From Candidatus Jidaibacter acanthamoeba (GTDB lineage: Bacteria > Pseudomonadota > Alphaproteobacteria > Rickettsiales > Midichloriaceae): DNA of 64,000 nt. A program made the position numbers and the translations under genes. How positions within the stretch are numbered: position 1 is the stretch's first letter; each line of letters opens with the position of its first letter. Below, piece by piece: positions 1 to 9,946 of the stretch. The stretch lies in contig NZ_JSWE01000096.1 in the NCBI RefSeq assembly GCF_000815465.1, positions 62,001 through 126,000 on the forward strand, written 5' to 3'. Under the pieces are notes generated by a model that did not search any database, was not told where the DNA came from, and saw only the letters and a program-made list of their open reading frames with translations.

Positions 1-82
1 TTTAAAACAGTAAGCTTATATGGATCAAACATGGGAAAGAAGAAACGGATTTTATAATCTTACTATTAATCAAATTTAAAAT

Positions 83-782
83 TTGTCTAAAAAAGCTCTA
101 AATAGGGATGATATAATTGATGCCTCTCTTGTGCGCCGATTAATTGCCGCACAATTCCCGCAGTGGGCGGATCTTCCGATTAAACTAATGCGGCCTGAAG
201 GATGGGACAATAAAACTTTTCGCCTTGGTGATCAGATGACTATTCGCCTTCCTAAGGCTAGAGAATATTCTCACCAAGTTGAAAAAGAGCAGTATTGGTT
301 ACCAAAACTTGCGCTGCTACTGCCGCTTCCTATTCCCGCTCCCTTGGCAATGGGTAAGCCAACTAAAGAGTTCCTTGGCATTGGTCTATTTACCAATGGC
401 TTATAGGTGAAACTGCCTCACCTGAAAGTATTATAAATTTAAATGAATTTGCCGTTGCGCTTGCGGGCTTTTTGATTTCTTTACAAAAAATTAATACTGA
501 TGGCGCACCCAAAGCAGGAATACATAACTTTTATCGCGGCAGAGATATTTCTATATATGATGCTGAAACTCGACAAGCTATTTCAATTTTGAATAATAAA
601 ATTGATGTTAAGCTAGCGACGGAAATATGGGATAAAGCTCTGACATCAAGCCGGCAAGGTTTTCCGGTTTGGGTTAACCGGGGATATCAGTATTGGTAAC
701 CTATTGCTAAAAAAACAGTCAACTAAGTGTGGTCATTGATTTGTGTATTGGTGACGCTATTTGTGATTTAGCGATTGCTTGA
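83..782 (+). pseudogene. Aminoglycoside phosphotransferase-family pseudogene
   Basis: Fragments of one APH/choline-kinase-like protein lie in successive frames. The first piece (83-406, TTG start) has the N-lobe with a GWDNKTFRLG stretch resembling the glycine-rich ATP loop of APH enzymes. A shift near 400 leads to a second piece (about 407-690, ending GFPVWV). A further shift near 670 opens the catalytic-loop text GDISIGNLLL, and one more shift near 725 gives VVIDLCIGDAICDLAIA before a TGA at 780. These correspond to the family's HGDxxxxN Brenner motif and its metal-binding Asp loop, and the TGA sits where the family usually has Trp. At least three frameshifts plus a nonsense codon mean it cannot make a normal enzyme. 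Bases 1-82 hold no supportable gene. Confidence 0.8.
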
Positions 783-821
783 ATTTAAAATAGTGAGAAT
801 GGAGGCTCAATTATCTTTTTA

Positions 822-1614
822 TTAGAAAGAAGAATTGTAAATCTTATTTCTTAATTGCTTAGCAACAATTAAATTTCTAAGCCAAAATGTTAAAGTTAGC
901 ATGTATTTATTGCTTAAAAATAGATATAGAGGATGCGTGCAATATCTACGTATTTTATCTGGTAAAGATTTATATAATATAAATGGAAATGCGGCAAGGT
1001 GATAATGATAAAACTCTGCTAGTTCAACTTTTACTTCTTTTATTATATTTACATTCCAATATTCTTGCCAGCGTATAACAAAATTATCATTAAGTATATT
1101 ATTATGAGAAATATTTAAGTTATATTCCTTAACGTACTCAGCAAGATTTATGCTGCTATTTTCTTTCTCATATAGTGCATGAAGCCTGATTGTAACTTTG
1201 TCATATAAAGTAAAAACTTGATTATCCTTAATTATTAAGTCTTTTGGTGGAATGTTGGATAATTTAAATATAAAAGGGGTTTTATCTAAATTATAAAGAG
1301 ATAATGTTTGCTGAAACTTTTGACTTTTACAACGGGGATAAGCTGTGATGGATAAAACTATATTATAAAAATTAAGCCTGTCTTTCGCCTTTATATATAT
1401 AGCAAAAACTATTTTGACTTCCAGGAAAGTTATAGGGTAGATAAAGACTATAATCTATATATTAACTTAATGAATGCCATTTCTTGCAAGAATTATAATA
1501 ATTCCAGTAATATGCATTTGATACAATATATGCTCTTTTAAACAAAAATTCGGTAATTTTTTTCCAAGCAAATTTAATTGGGTGTATAAATATTCCTATC
1601 GGTGCATCTGCCAT
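822..1614 (-). pseudogene. Frameshifted hypothetical gene
   Basis: The minus strand from 1614 opens with ATG and reads 50 codons (MADAPIGIFIHP...) to a TAA at 1462. From 1454 a different frame then stays open for 210 codons, starting IIVFIYPITFLEVK and ending at TAA 822-824. The second frame has no usable start codon for most of its length, so simple ORF calling misses it. The composition is protein-like (for example VIRWQEYWNVN and FYHYHLAAFPFILYK). The simplest reading is one gene of about 260 codons broken by a single frameshift near 1460. I do not recognise the family. The neighbouring gene is also decayed, so this end of the window looks like a degrading accessory region. Confidence 0.6.
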
Positions 1615-1969
1615 TCTTATTTATATGTTAATCATTAATAATCAAAGTGAGTAAGAATATAATTCTATATCATATTAAAACCAAGCAAATCTTTGTAAAA
1701 TTAATCTAGAGAGCACTTTCTATGTTAATTAAAAGATGATAATACAAGTATTTAATACTTTAAGTTTTATAGATTATAAAATTTTTAATTTTAGAATGGA
1801 TTAAGATTTATTTAAAGCTATATTTTTATTTAAATAAAACTTAGTTTCTGCTAAAATTCTGGTTTTTGGGTCTAATCCACCATATCGATCTGATTAATTC
1901 ATAAAATAAATCTCTACTCAAGGGACGCTTTGCTAAACCATTGACTAAAAATTTATAATACGAAGAAAA
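1615..1969. other. AT-rich gene-free stretch
   Basis: About 355 bases between the decayed minus-strand gene and tRNA-Ser. I see no coding frame, RNA or clear hairpin in it. An open frame covering 1841-2095 on the minus strand runs through the tRNA and is not a gene. Confidence 0.5.
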
Positions 1970-2059
1970 TGGCGGATGGAGTGGGATTCGAACCCACGGT
2001 ACGCGCGAACGTACGTCGGTTTTCAAGACCGGTGCCTTAAACCGCTCGGCCATCCATCC
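1970..2059 (-). tRNA. tRNA-Ser (anticodon UGA)
   Basis: Read on the minus strand the gene starts GGATGGATGGCCGAG and ends in the pairing TCCATCC, a G discriminator and an encoded CCA. The 7-bp acceptor stem is perfect. The anticodon arm reads CGGTCTTGAAAACCG, giving anticodon TGA. A long variable arm with a GTACG...CGTAC stem marks it as a class II serine tRNA, and the T arm has the standard GGTTCGAATCC. It decodes UCA and the other UCN codons. Confidence 0.97.
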
Positions 2060-2145
2060 GGGATTTGTTTTATCAAACTCCAGCCATATTAGCAAGCATA
2101 AAAATTATAATTTTAGGTAAAAATATATTATTTTGTTACCTTAGA

Positions 2146-3432
2146 TTATCCGGTAGCCCGTTTAATTTTAGCGCCGCAAGCACTAAGCTTATCATCAAGA
2201 TGTTCATAACCTCTATCAAGGTGATAAATTCTACTGATAACGGATCCTCCGTTTGCTGAAAGCGCCGCAAGCACTAAAGCCATTGAAGCTCTGAGGTCGG
2301 TTGCCATCACTTCCGCTGATTTCAGCTCCTCAACTCCTTCAACAATCGCAAGGTTACCTTCAACTAAAATCTTTGCTCCCATCCTATTGAGCTCAGGAAC
2401 ATGCATAAACCTGTTTTCAAAAATATTTTCTCTTACATGGGAAGTGCCTTCGGCAATTGCAAGTAGAGTCATCATCTGCGCTTGTAAATCTGTAGAAAAA
2501 TTCGGGTATGGTTCAGTTTTAATATCGGTTTTATGGAATTTGCCTTCGCCTGAAATAATTACATTATGTTCACCTTCTTCAATTCCTATCCCGATTTCTT
2601 TAAAATGTACTAATTGTGAGCGAAGCATCTCCGGTTCTATACCTTTTAAGTTGATTTTTCCTCTTGTTATAGCAGCAGCAACTGCATAACTTCCGGCTTC
2701 AATCCGATCTCCGATTACTTCATGTTCCGTGCTTGAAAGATTATCCACTCCTTCTACTGTGATAATATCCGTACCTTCTCCGGAAATAATTGCTCCCATG
2801 GATTTTAAAAACTTGGCTAAATCAACAATTTCTGGTTCTCTTGCCGCATTATGCATAATAGTTTTTCCTTCAGCTAAAACCGCAGCCATCATGATGTTTT
2901 CGGTAGCACCGACAGAGACTTTATCAAAAAATATTTCAGCGCCTTTTAATTTTCCGCTTACTTTAGCTATTATATAGCCTTCTGATAATTCAACCTCAGC
3001 TCCCATTTCTTGAATAGCCTTAATATGCATATCAACCGGCCTAGTCCCGATTGCACAACCTCCAGGTAATGAAACTTTGGCTTCTCCAAACCTGGCAAGC
3101 AATGGACCTAAAACTAAAATTGATGCTCTCATTTTGCTGACAAGTTCATATGGTGCAACTAAATTAGTAATATTTTTAGCATCCAGTATTATACTTCTAT
3201 TCTTACTTCCCAGCTCAATATTTGACGTTCCTTCATTTGTTACTTTAACCCCGTGCTGAGCGAGTAATGCAGTCATGCTTTCAATATCTTTCAAATCAGG
3301 GATGTTAGAAATTTTAACCTCTCTATCACACAAAATAGAAGCTGCCAGAATAGGAAGTGCAGCATTTTTAGAACCGCTTATATTAATTTCTCCGTAAAGC
3401 GGAATGCCGCCTTCAACTAAAATGATATCCAT
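2146..3432 (-). CDS. murA: UDP-N-acetylglucosamine 1-carboxyvinyltransferase MurA
   Basis: Catalyses the first committed step of peptidoglycan synthesis in the cytoplasm, transferring enolpyruvate from PEP to UDP-GlcNAc. The 428-residue product is normal in length. It has the N-terminal SGSKNAALP substrate-binding segment and the PGGCAIGTRPVDMH loop, whose Cys126 matches the catalytic, fosfomycin-target cysteine. A TTG five codons upstream (3447) is in frame, but the ATG at 3432 begins the family-typical MDIILVEGG and is preferred. With mreB and dapF also in the window, the organism appears to keep peptidoglycan synthesis, unlike some Anaplasmataceae. The gene stands alone, with tRNA-Ser downstream on the same strand. 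Confidence 0.97.
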   Translation of the reverse strand: MDIILVEGGIPLYGEINISGSKNAALPILAASILCDREVKISNIPDLKDIESMTALLAQHGVKVTNEGTSNIELGSKNRSIILDAKNITNLVAPYELVSKMRASILVLGPLLARFGEAKVSLPGGCAIGTRPVDMHIKAIQEMGAEVELSEGYIIAKVSGKLKGAEIFFDKVSVGATENIMMAAVLAEGKTIMHNAAREPEIVDLAKFLKSMGAIISGEGTDIITVEGVDNLSSTEHEVIGDRIEAGSYAVAAAITRGKINLKGIEPEMLRSQLVHFKEIGIGIEEGEHNVIISGEGKFHKTDIKTEPYPNFSTDLQAQMMTLLAIAEGTSHVRENIFENRFMHVPELNRMGAKILVEGNLAIVEGVEELKSAEVMATDLRASMALVLAALSANGGSVISRIYHLDRGYEHLDDKLSACGAKIKRATG

Positions 3433-3557
3433 AAATGACTCAAACAATTAATTTTGCACTAAGCTAGCAAAATTATTAAAAATTATCAATCAGAGTACTT
3501 GATTAATTTGCACTTGCTAACTATTTCTTTATACAAATTAATTTTTCTTAGAATATA

Positions 3558-4712
3558 ATGAGTAAGCAAGATTACTATCAAACTTTAGGCGTATCTAAGT
3601 CCGCAAGCAAAGAAGAACTTAAAAAAGCGTACAGAAAACTTGCGATGCAATATCACCCCGATCGCAATCAAGGTGATAAGGAGGCTGAAAAAAAATTCAA
3701 AGAAATTAATGAAGCTTATGAAATTCTAAAAGATGATGATAAAAAAGCTGCTTATGACAGATTTGGTCATTCGGCATTCCAAAACGGGGGTGGCGGAGGA
3801 GCCGGAAGCAGAGGAAATGGAGGAGGGTTTGACTATTCCGGAGACTTTTCCGATCTTAATGATTTATTCGGTGGAATATTTAATGAATTCATGGGCGGAG
3901 GCGCACGGACTGCTAGCAGAGATATCGGGCGAGGCTCCGATTTAAGATACAACTTGAGCATTTCATTAGAAGAAGCTTATTCGGGCGCTAAACAAAACAT
4001 TAAATATAAAACTGCGGTTAAGTGCGAGACTTGCAGCGGCAAAGGAAGTAAGAGCGGCAATGTTGCAAACTGCTCGACTTGTAACGGAAGCGGAAGAATT
4101 AGGGCACAACAGGGCTTCTTTACGGTTGAAAGAACATGCCATACATGTTCGGGTACTGGTAAGATTATTAAAGATCCTTGCACAAGCTGTCGAGGAGAAG
4201 GAAGGGTTATTAAAGAAAAAACTATTTTAGTTAATATACCGGCAGGTGTTGAAGACGGCATGCGAATAAGAGTAGCCAACGAAGGAGAAGCCGGATTAAG
4301 GAATGCACCTTCGGGTGATCTATATATATTTGTTTCCGTAAAAAATCATAAATTCTTTGAAAGGGAAGGGTACCAATTATTTTGTTCCATACCTATAAAA
4401 ATGACTACTGCAGCTCTCGGGGGCGTTTTAGAAGTACCTACTCTTGACGGCAAGTCTGCTAAGATAACTATACCGCAAGGCACTCAGAGCGGCACGCAAT
4501 TCAGGTTAAAAGGCAAAGGCATGCCTATCATGAAAACTCCGGGGCATGGAGACTTGATTGTGAAAGTTATAGTAGAGATTCCGGTGAAACTTTCTAAAAA
4601 ACAAAAAGAGCTATTAGAAGAATTTGAAAAAGAAAACAGTTCTGGTTGTAATCCTCAAACAGAAAGTTTTTTTGCAAAAGTTAAAGGGCTATGGGATGAT
4701 TTGAAAAGCTAG
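3558..4712 (+). CDS. dnaJ: Chaperone protein DnaJ
   Basis: Hsp40 co-chaperone that delivers unfolded clients to DnaK and stimulates its ATPase. The domains run in standard order: a J domain with HPD at residues 33-35; a Gly/Phe-rich linker (about 75-125, very glycine-rich); four CxxCxGxG-type zinc motifs between about 156 and 214 ([32 protein letters not shown]); then the C-terminal substrate-binding domain. The length of 384 is usual. dnaK, its common partner, is not adjacent here. The gene diverges from murA across about 125 bases. Confidence 0.97.
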   Translation: MSKQDYYQTLGVSKSASKEELKKAYRKLAMQYHPDRNQGDKEAEKKFKEINEAYEILKDDDKKAAYDRFGHSAFQNGGGGGAGSRGNGGGFDYSGDFSDLNDLFGGIFNEFMGGGARTASRDIGRGSDLRYNLSISLEEAYSGAKQNIKYKTAVKCETCSGKGSKSGNVANCSTCNGSGRIRAQQGFFTVERTCHTCSGTGKIIKDPCTSCRGEGRVIKEKTILVNIPAGVEDGMRIRVANEGEAGLRNAPSGDLYIFVSVKNHKFFEREGYQLFCSIPIKMTTAALGGVLEVPTLDGKSAKITIPQGTQSGTQFRLKGKGMPIMKTPGHGDLIVKVIVEIPVKLSKKQKELLEEFEKENSSGCNPQTESFFAKVKGLWDDLKS

Positions 4713-4758
4713 TACCTTTAATATAAATTCCATAAAATTTTTAAAAATTTAAACCGAA

Positions 4759-4783
4759 TATTACTGCTTAACCTACAGTAATA
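4759..4783 (+). terminator. Hairpin downstream of dnaJ
   Basis: An 8-bp perfect inverted repeat (TATTACTG / CAGTAATA) with a 9-base loop lies 47 bases past the dnaJ stop. A run of T follows only about 18 bases later, so termination is plausible but not textbook. The rest of the 283-base gap is AT-rich. It also has a second short hairpin at 4935-4952 (TACCAAA TCAC TTTGGTA) ahead of the rhodanese gene. Confidence 0.4.
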
Positions 4784-5010
4784 TAACAGATAATATTGCT
4801 TTTTTTTAGGTGAAATGTATTTATTTATTAGTATCTTAGAGGTAAAAATATTTTTAATCGTCTGGACTCATAAAGTTGTCTGATATTAACCAAAGTCAAC
4901 TATTTTATTTGCATAAAACAAAATTATATTTCTTTACCAAATCACTTTGGTAGGGCACATATATAAAACAAATTTAATCAATTTATGTTTTTTAGTTGCG
5001 GTGGAACGTT

Positions 5011-5430
5011 ATGGGCAAATATAGCGGGGATATAGCTTTATCTAAAGCTTGGGATATTTTGACAAATAGCCCTAATTCCTTCTTAATTGATGTAAGAACA
5101 ATAGAAGAGTGTATCTTCGTAGGAGCTCCATGGCTTAAGGAGATAGGTAAAGAAACTGTTCATATGCCATGGCGCTTATTTCCGAATATGGAGATTAACC
5201 CGCATTTTATTACGGGTATTACTAAAATAGTTCCGGATATTAATTCGGAATTGCTTTTTATTTGCCGTAGCGGAGCACGATCCGGAGAAGCTGCTCAAAA
5301 CTTAGCGGAACACGGATATAAATATTGTTATAATATTACTGAAGGATTTGAGGGGAACTTAAATAATAAATACCAACGCGGAAACTTAAGCGGCTGGAAA
5401 GCGGCTAATCTTCCTTGGAGGCAAAATTAG
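5011..5430 (+). CDS. Rhodanese-like sulfurtransferase
   Basis: Single-domain rhodanese of 139 residues. The active-site loop reads CRSGARS with Cys85 as the persulfide-forming cysteine, and LIDVRT near residues 25-30 is the conserved N-terminal CH2A-type motif. An in-frame TTG exists at 4996, but ATG 5011 (MGKYSGD) is the more natural start. The stop codon lies one base before the dnaA start, so the two genes are almost certainly co-transcribed. Function within the cell is unknown; roles in sulfur transfer or thiol redox are typical. No signal peptide is visible, so it should be cytoplasmic. Confidence 0.88.
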   Translation: MGKYSGDIALSKAWDILTNSPNSFLIDVRTIEECIFVGAPWLKEIGKETVHMPWRLFPNMEINPHFITGITKIVPDINSELLFICRSGARSGEAAQNLAEHGYKYCYNITEGFEGNLNNKYQRGNLSGWKAANLPWRQN

Positions 5431-5431
5431 T

Positions 5432-6832
5432 ATGAAGCATACTAATCTACAAGAAAGGCTCCCTGCCTCAATAGCAGCCGACCACGAGGAATTGTGGGTA
5501 TCAGTACTTGAGAATTTAAAAGATGAATATGGGCTAGCTACTTTTAATTCATGGTTTACTCATTTATCATTCCATGAAATAAAAGACAGTACATTAAAAA
5601 TTACCGCTCCCAGTAAGTTTATCAGGGAATGCGTAATCAATAACTATTTCAGAAAAATTAAGCAGCTCGTTTCCGATCTTGACCCCAATATTAAAATTAT
5701 TGACCTTAGGGTTAAACAAAACAGACCTTCCTTAGTAACGAAAGAGAAAAAGCCATCGCTTAATGATAATTCAGTTATAAGAGTTGAGGAATATGAGTCC
5801 TCCACCCTTGCATCAAATTTGGACAGAAAACTTATTTTTGATAATTTTGTGGTCGGTAACTCGAATAAATTAGCTTTCATGGCTTCAAAGGCAGTTGCGG
5901 AAGGCAGGAGTAATAACCCGACCAATGTACTATATATCCATGGTGCGGTCGGTATGGGAAAAACTCATTTACTTCAAGCTATCGCTGAATATATAGGTAA
6001 CAATCAGCCGAATAGGAATGTGGCTTATCTAAGTGCAGAAAAATTTATGCATCAATATATTTTATCTCTTAAGAATAATTCCAGTTTGGGTTTTAGGGAG
6101 CATTTAAGAAGTTTAGACATACTGCTTATTGACGATATACAGTTCATTTGCGGCAAAAGCAGCACGCAACAGGAATTTGCCAATACTTTTAACGCTCTTG
6201 TCGAGAGCGGAAGAATGGTGGTAATTTCATGCGACAGATCCCCATATCAGTTGGAGCTTGATGGTAGAACAAAATCTCGCTTGGCGGGAGGGTTATCGGT
6301 TGAAATTAAACCTGCGGACTTTGCTCTTCGCTATGAGATTTTAAAAACTAAAGCTAATATGCTTAATTTGAATTTAAGTAAAGATATATTGGAATTTATA
6401 GCACAAAGCGTTACTTCAAGTATTAGAGAACTGGAAGGGGCTTTAAACAATTTATCCCTTTACGCTAATAACTTTGGTATAGAGCTTAACCTTCACAATA
6501 TAAAAGAAATATTAAAGGATTGTATTCTTGCTCATGAAGTAAGTGTTACTGTAGATAAAATTATTGAAGTAGTAGCTAATTTTTACGGGGTTACTGCTAA
6601 AGAAATATTTTCGAAAAGCAGAGAATCAAAATATGTGCTGCCGCGGCAGGTTTCAGCTTTCATATCAAAGCAGCTTACCGATAAGAGCTTAAAAGATATT
6701 GGGCAAGCTTTAGGCAAGCGTGATCACGCGACCGTTATATACTCAATTAAAAAATTAGAAGAGAGAATGGCTAACGATAAGTCGGTTAACGAAGATATTA
6801 CTAAAATTATCGATATGATCGGTGCACGATAA
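5432..6832 (+). CDS. dnaA: Chromosomal replication initiator DnaA
   Basis: AAA+ initiator that binds DnaA boxes at oriC and melts the duplex. The 466-residue protein has the expected four domains: an N-terminal DnaB/oligomerisation region; a variable linker (about 90-130); the AAA+ core with Walker A GAVGMGKTH (about 171-179) and Walker B LLIDDIQF (about 231-238); and the C-terminal DNA-binding helix-turn-helix with the DnaA signature GKRDHATVIYSI (about 428-440). It begins one base after the rhodanese stop. dnaN and recF are about 37 kb away, so the classic dnaA-dnaN-recF cluster is split. No set of DnaA boxes was seen in the flanking gaps. Confidence 0.97.
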   Translation: MKHTNLQERLPASIAADHEELWVSVLENLKDEYGLATFNSWFTHLSFHEIKDSTLKITAPSKFIRECVINNYFRKIKQLVSDLDPNIKIIDLRVKQNRPSLVTKEKKPSLNDNSVIRVEEYESSTLASNLDRKLIFDNFVVGNSNKLAFMASKAVAEGRSNNPTNVLYIHGAVGMGKTHLLQAIAEYIGNNQPNRNVAYLSAEKFMHQYILSLKNNSSLGFREHLRSLDILLIDDIQFICGKSSTQQEFANTFNALVESGRMVVISCDRSPYQLELDGRTKSRLAGGLSVEIKPADFALRYEILKTKANMLNLNLSKDILEFIAQSVTSSIRELEGALNNLSLYANNFGIELNLHNIKEILKDCILAHEVSVTVDKIIEVVANFYGVTAKEIFSKSRESKYVLPRQVSAFISKQLTDKSLKDIGQALGKRDHATVIYSIKKLEERMANDKSVNEDITKIIDMIGAR

Positions 6833-6839
6833 AATATTC

Positions 6840-6887
6840 TATTAGCAAAATTTCCAAAAGATTAAAATTAATCATATTTTGCTAATA
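6840..6887 (+). terminator. Hairpin after dnaA
   Basis: A 12-base perfect inverted repeat (TATTAGCAAAAT / ATTTTGCTAATA) separated by 24 bases begins seven bases past the dnaA stop. It is AT-rich and lacks an immediate T-run, so it could be a weak terminator or an mRNA-protecting stem. Confidence 0.45.
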
Positions 6888-6979
6888 AAGCTAAATTCTT
6901 TTGTTATTTTATTATTCGTAAATATTTTTTTAATATAGTTGTGATATAATTTTTTCGAATTATATTAATATAGAATTAT

Positions 6980-9844
6980 ATGAAAAGAAAAGAGCCGGAT
7001 AAAAAAGGTAAAAAGGTTAGTACCAATGCTAATAACTCTCAACCTAATAAGAGACTAAATGTAGAAGAAAATAAAGATAGTGGTATAATAGCGGGCGCTT
7101 CACTTCTTATGACTCAAGAAAAGCTGTTAAGAAAAAAAGTAAATGAATCACCGTACTTTCTTGAATTAACAAAAACATATATTAATAACGAAGTGAATCT
7201 CATGCAGCTGTATCCACTATCTAAAGATTTGGTGAATACTATAAATACTGCCAAAAACATGCCGGAACCAGTACAAGGTATAAAACAATTTTTTATTCAA
7301 GAACTTAGCGCATTTTTAAATAATTTACGTAACGGACTCGAACTACAATTATCTTCTAGCAAGTTTGGTATAATAAAAATTTCAAAGCTATTACACGAAA
7401 CTAATTTATCAGGCTTACCTGATATAATTCAAACTTTTAAAATTATTCTTTCTTATAGCACATTGCATGTTAATGAGATTATATCAGTATTCAGCTTATT
7501 TGAAAAAGTTAGTCCGGATGAAAAGTTTGATAGTTTTTATTCAATACAAGAAGCAATTGATCATACTATAAATGCATATATTGAGAAGAAAGATCATTAC
7601 AGTTTATTAGCTTTAAGTAAATGCTATTTAGAACTGTTTAAAAACTTTCCGCAAAGAGAAGTTATTGAGACAATAAACAAGGTAATTATAGCTGTATCTA
7701 GTGAGACTAATGACCAAAATATTTTTAGTGAATTATTTAAGTTAAATGAACCATTAAAAATCTGGAATAATTTAGAATATAATGAGAATAAAGAATTAAT
7801 TTTCAAGTTATTGGCTGATAAGGTAAAAATCTACGCAAACAATTATGATTTTATTAATGCTTATGAATTAGATAAAGCATATAATAATTTTAATTTCTTG
7901 TTTAATGATGAAATAACAATTAGTGAGCATGTATGTTTTGTTAATGAATGTTTAGTAAAAGCTATCGAAGAATGGGTAAAAAATGAAGATCTGACAAGTT
8001 TGAGTTTAAATCAACAAGTAATAAGTAATAAGAAATGGTTATCTGCTGATACTATTCTTACCTTGTGTCGATTTTATATGAAATCAAACTTTTTATATGA
8101 AGCAGGTGTATATATAAATAAAGCAATAAGCGAAGCTGAAGATAATATTTTTATTGAAGGTTTTGAAACTACTGATAAAGAAAATTTTTTGCTTATAGAA
8201 AAATTTTTAGAGGAAGTAGTTTATAGTGAAGATGTTGAAAGGGTAATGGGTTTATATAACGAGATAGAATCTAAAGAACTAAAGAGGAAATTTTTAGAGC
8301 TTATTAAGGATGCTTGCCATAAAAAGATAACTAATTGTATTGAAGGAAATGATTACAAAGAAGCAAACAGACTTCTTACAATAGTATCCGATAAATTGGA
8401 GTTAAATGAAGCAGTATTGCTGCTATTAATGCAATTAAACATTAATGGAAATCAATATATCGAAGCTAATAAATATTTAACGTTAATATTGGAAAGGGAT
8501 TCTTATAATGAAAACATTTTGGAATCAGTTCGAGTTATTTTAGATGATACGCTTAGAAGCTACCAATTAGAGCGTGATTATGAAAATTTCAATGAGATGA
8601 TTGAGCTTATCAGGAAAGCTTGGAGTGATAAAAAACTAAATTATAACCCAATTATTATTTTAATTGAAACTTGTGAAAAGCTTATAAACCCCTCTGATGA
8701 AACTCTGTATTCTATAGAAAAGTTAATTCATGAGATAACGCCTAATAATATAGGTAATATAAAAAGATTACATTATATTTGTTATGATCTTAAAAAATAT
8801 GAAGAAGCTTTAGGGTACGCCCATAAAGTTGTAGCCCAAGAACCGGAAAATCAATTGTTTCAACTGAAACTAATAGAGATATATTCTAATACTAAACAAT
8901 ATAATTATATTATTGATAATCAGGTGGGTTTATTAGAAAAGTTTAAAGATTACGATAAATTCAAGAGAGCGAGATTAATAAACTTTATTTGTATTTCATA
9001 TAATAAATTATACTTTGATTCAAATGTTACACAAATTACTCCGGAGCTAAAAGCTGAATATCTAAAAAAAATGATAGAATATATTAATCAAGCTATAGGA
9101 TTATATCCTTATTTAGATTACTTATGGTCAAATGGTGCAAATTATTTTAAAAAATTTAATGAATTAAGTATATCAGGCTATGAAGCGGAAAAAGAAAAGT
9201 ACAGAAGTTTAATATCTCCATTTAATACAGTTGCTGAAGAATACGAAAAGATTTTTAAAGCTGGGAATAATAAGGATACTTTGCAATGTCAAAAAGAACT
9301 TGGAGAAATATTTAGTGAATTACCATTTATAAAAAACCACTTTGCCAGACAAAAAGTAGCTGATTACTTTTATTACATTTTTCCAAATAGTTCTCAGGTA
9401 TTTCAAGAGTATCTCCAATCTTTTTTAAAAGACAATAAAAATGCGGAATCATTAAAACAAGCAAGGGGGATATGTTTAAAAGAGCTAATGAAACCGTACA
9501 CTGAAGGCGATAAATATGATGCCAACACGCACGTGCATATTTACAATATCGCTAAAACAGAGTTTTTTATGCTGACAATGCGAGAAATAACAATAGGAGA
9601 ACCAAGAGCTCTTAGGGTGCTTGCAACTATTAAAGTGCTTGAAAATTGTAATAGCGCTGCCCTTTCTAATACTGATAATGAAATTATAAAAACAAATTTA
9701 ATTGATTTAGCTAAAGAGGAAAGGAAATTTAATACTTCTCCATTTATTACTAAAAAAATTATATATCCTTTAAAAACAAATTGTGGAGATACGGTTAAAG
9801 ATCGGCAGAGTGAATCAAACACTAGAAAAGTATCCAGGGGATAA
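6980..9844 (+). CDS. Large TPR-like repeat protein with basic N-terminus
   Basis: A 954-residue, mostly helical protein that I do not recognise as a named family. It has no signal peptide or membrane segment. TPR-like helices are clearest around residues 590-650 (KKYEEALGYAHKVVAQEPEN, then LIEIYSNTKQYNYII), and earlier stretches (for example YKEANRLLTIVSDKLEL and YIEANKYLTLILERD, about 455-515) have the same character. The first 35 residues are highly basic (MKRKEPDKKGKK, then NKRLNVEE), like a nuclear localisation signal in eukaryotes. The C-terminus is also basic. In an intracellular bacterium this suggests a host-interacting protein, but that is inference. It is monocistronic, with hairpins on both sides. 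Codon use is as AT-rich as its neighbours. Confidence 0.75.
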   Translation: MKRKEPDKKGKKVSTNANNSQPNKRLNVEENKDSGIIAGASLLMTQEKLLRKKVNESPYFLELTKTYINNEVNLMQLYPLSKDLVNTINTAKNMPEPVQGIKQFFIQELSAFLNNLRNGLELQLSSSKFGIIKISKLLHETNLSGLPDIIQTFKIILSYSTLHVNEIISVFSLFEKVSPDEKFDSFYSIQEAIDHTINAYIEKKDHYSLLALSKCYLELFKNFPQREVIETINKVIIAVSSETNDQNIFSELFKLNEPLKIWNNLEYNENKELIFKLLADKVKIYANNYDFINAYELDKAYNNFNFLFNDEITISEHVCFVNECLVKAIEEWVKNEDLTSLSLNQQVISNKKWLSADTILTLCRFYMKSNFLYEAGVYINKAISEAEDNIFIEGFETTDKENFLLIEKFLEEVVYSEDVERVMGLYNEIESKELKRKFLELIKDACHKKITNCIEGNDYKEANRLLTIVSDKLELNEAVLLLLMQLNINGNQYIEANKYLTLILERDSYNENILESVRVILDDTLRSYQLERDYENFNEMIELIRKAWSDKKLNYNPIIILIETCEKLINPSDETLYSIEKLIHEITPNNIGNIKRLHYICYDLKKYEEALGYAHKVVAQEPENQLFQLKLIEIYSNTKQYNYIIDNQVGLLEKFKDYDKFKRARLINFICISYNKLYFDSNVTQITPELKAEYLKKMIEYINQAIGLYPYLDYLWSNGANYFKKFNELSISGYEAEKEKYRSLISPFNTVAEEYEKIFKAGNNKDTLQCQKELGEIFSELPFIKNHFARQKVADYFYYIFPNSSQVFQEYLQSFLKDNKNAESLKQARGICLKELMKPYTEGDKYDANTHVHIYNIAKTEFFMLTMREITIGEPRALRVLATIKVLENCNSAALSNTDNEIIKTNLIDLAKEERKFNTSPFITKKIIYPLKTNCGDTVKDRQSESNTRKVSRG

Positions 9845-9860
9845 AAAAAGATCCCTTTTT
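9836..9860 (+). terminator. Rho-independent terminator of the TPR-like gene
   Basis: The sequence AGGGGAT, an A-rich 8-base loop and ATCCCTT, then a T-run, forms a 7-bp stem with one G-T pair. It overlaps the stop codon of the 954-residue gene, giving it essentially no 3' untranslated region. Confidence 0.75.
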
Positions 9861-9946
9861 AAGCAATTAGGCAAAAAGCTTCACTGATAGATTAGAATTT
9901 TATTGAATACTAATTTTAAATATATTATCTTGTGCAGTAATTCACA

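Noticed and set aside
1841-2095. 84-codon frame on the minus strand
   Set aside because: It runs straight through tRNA-Ser; the tRNA structure explains the region.
4713-7000. oriC next to dnaA
   Set aside because: No cluster of TTATNCACA-type boxes or GATC-rich unwinding element was seen in the gaps around dnaA.
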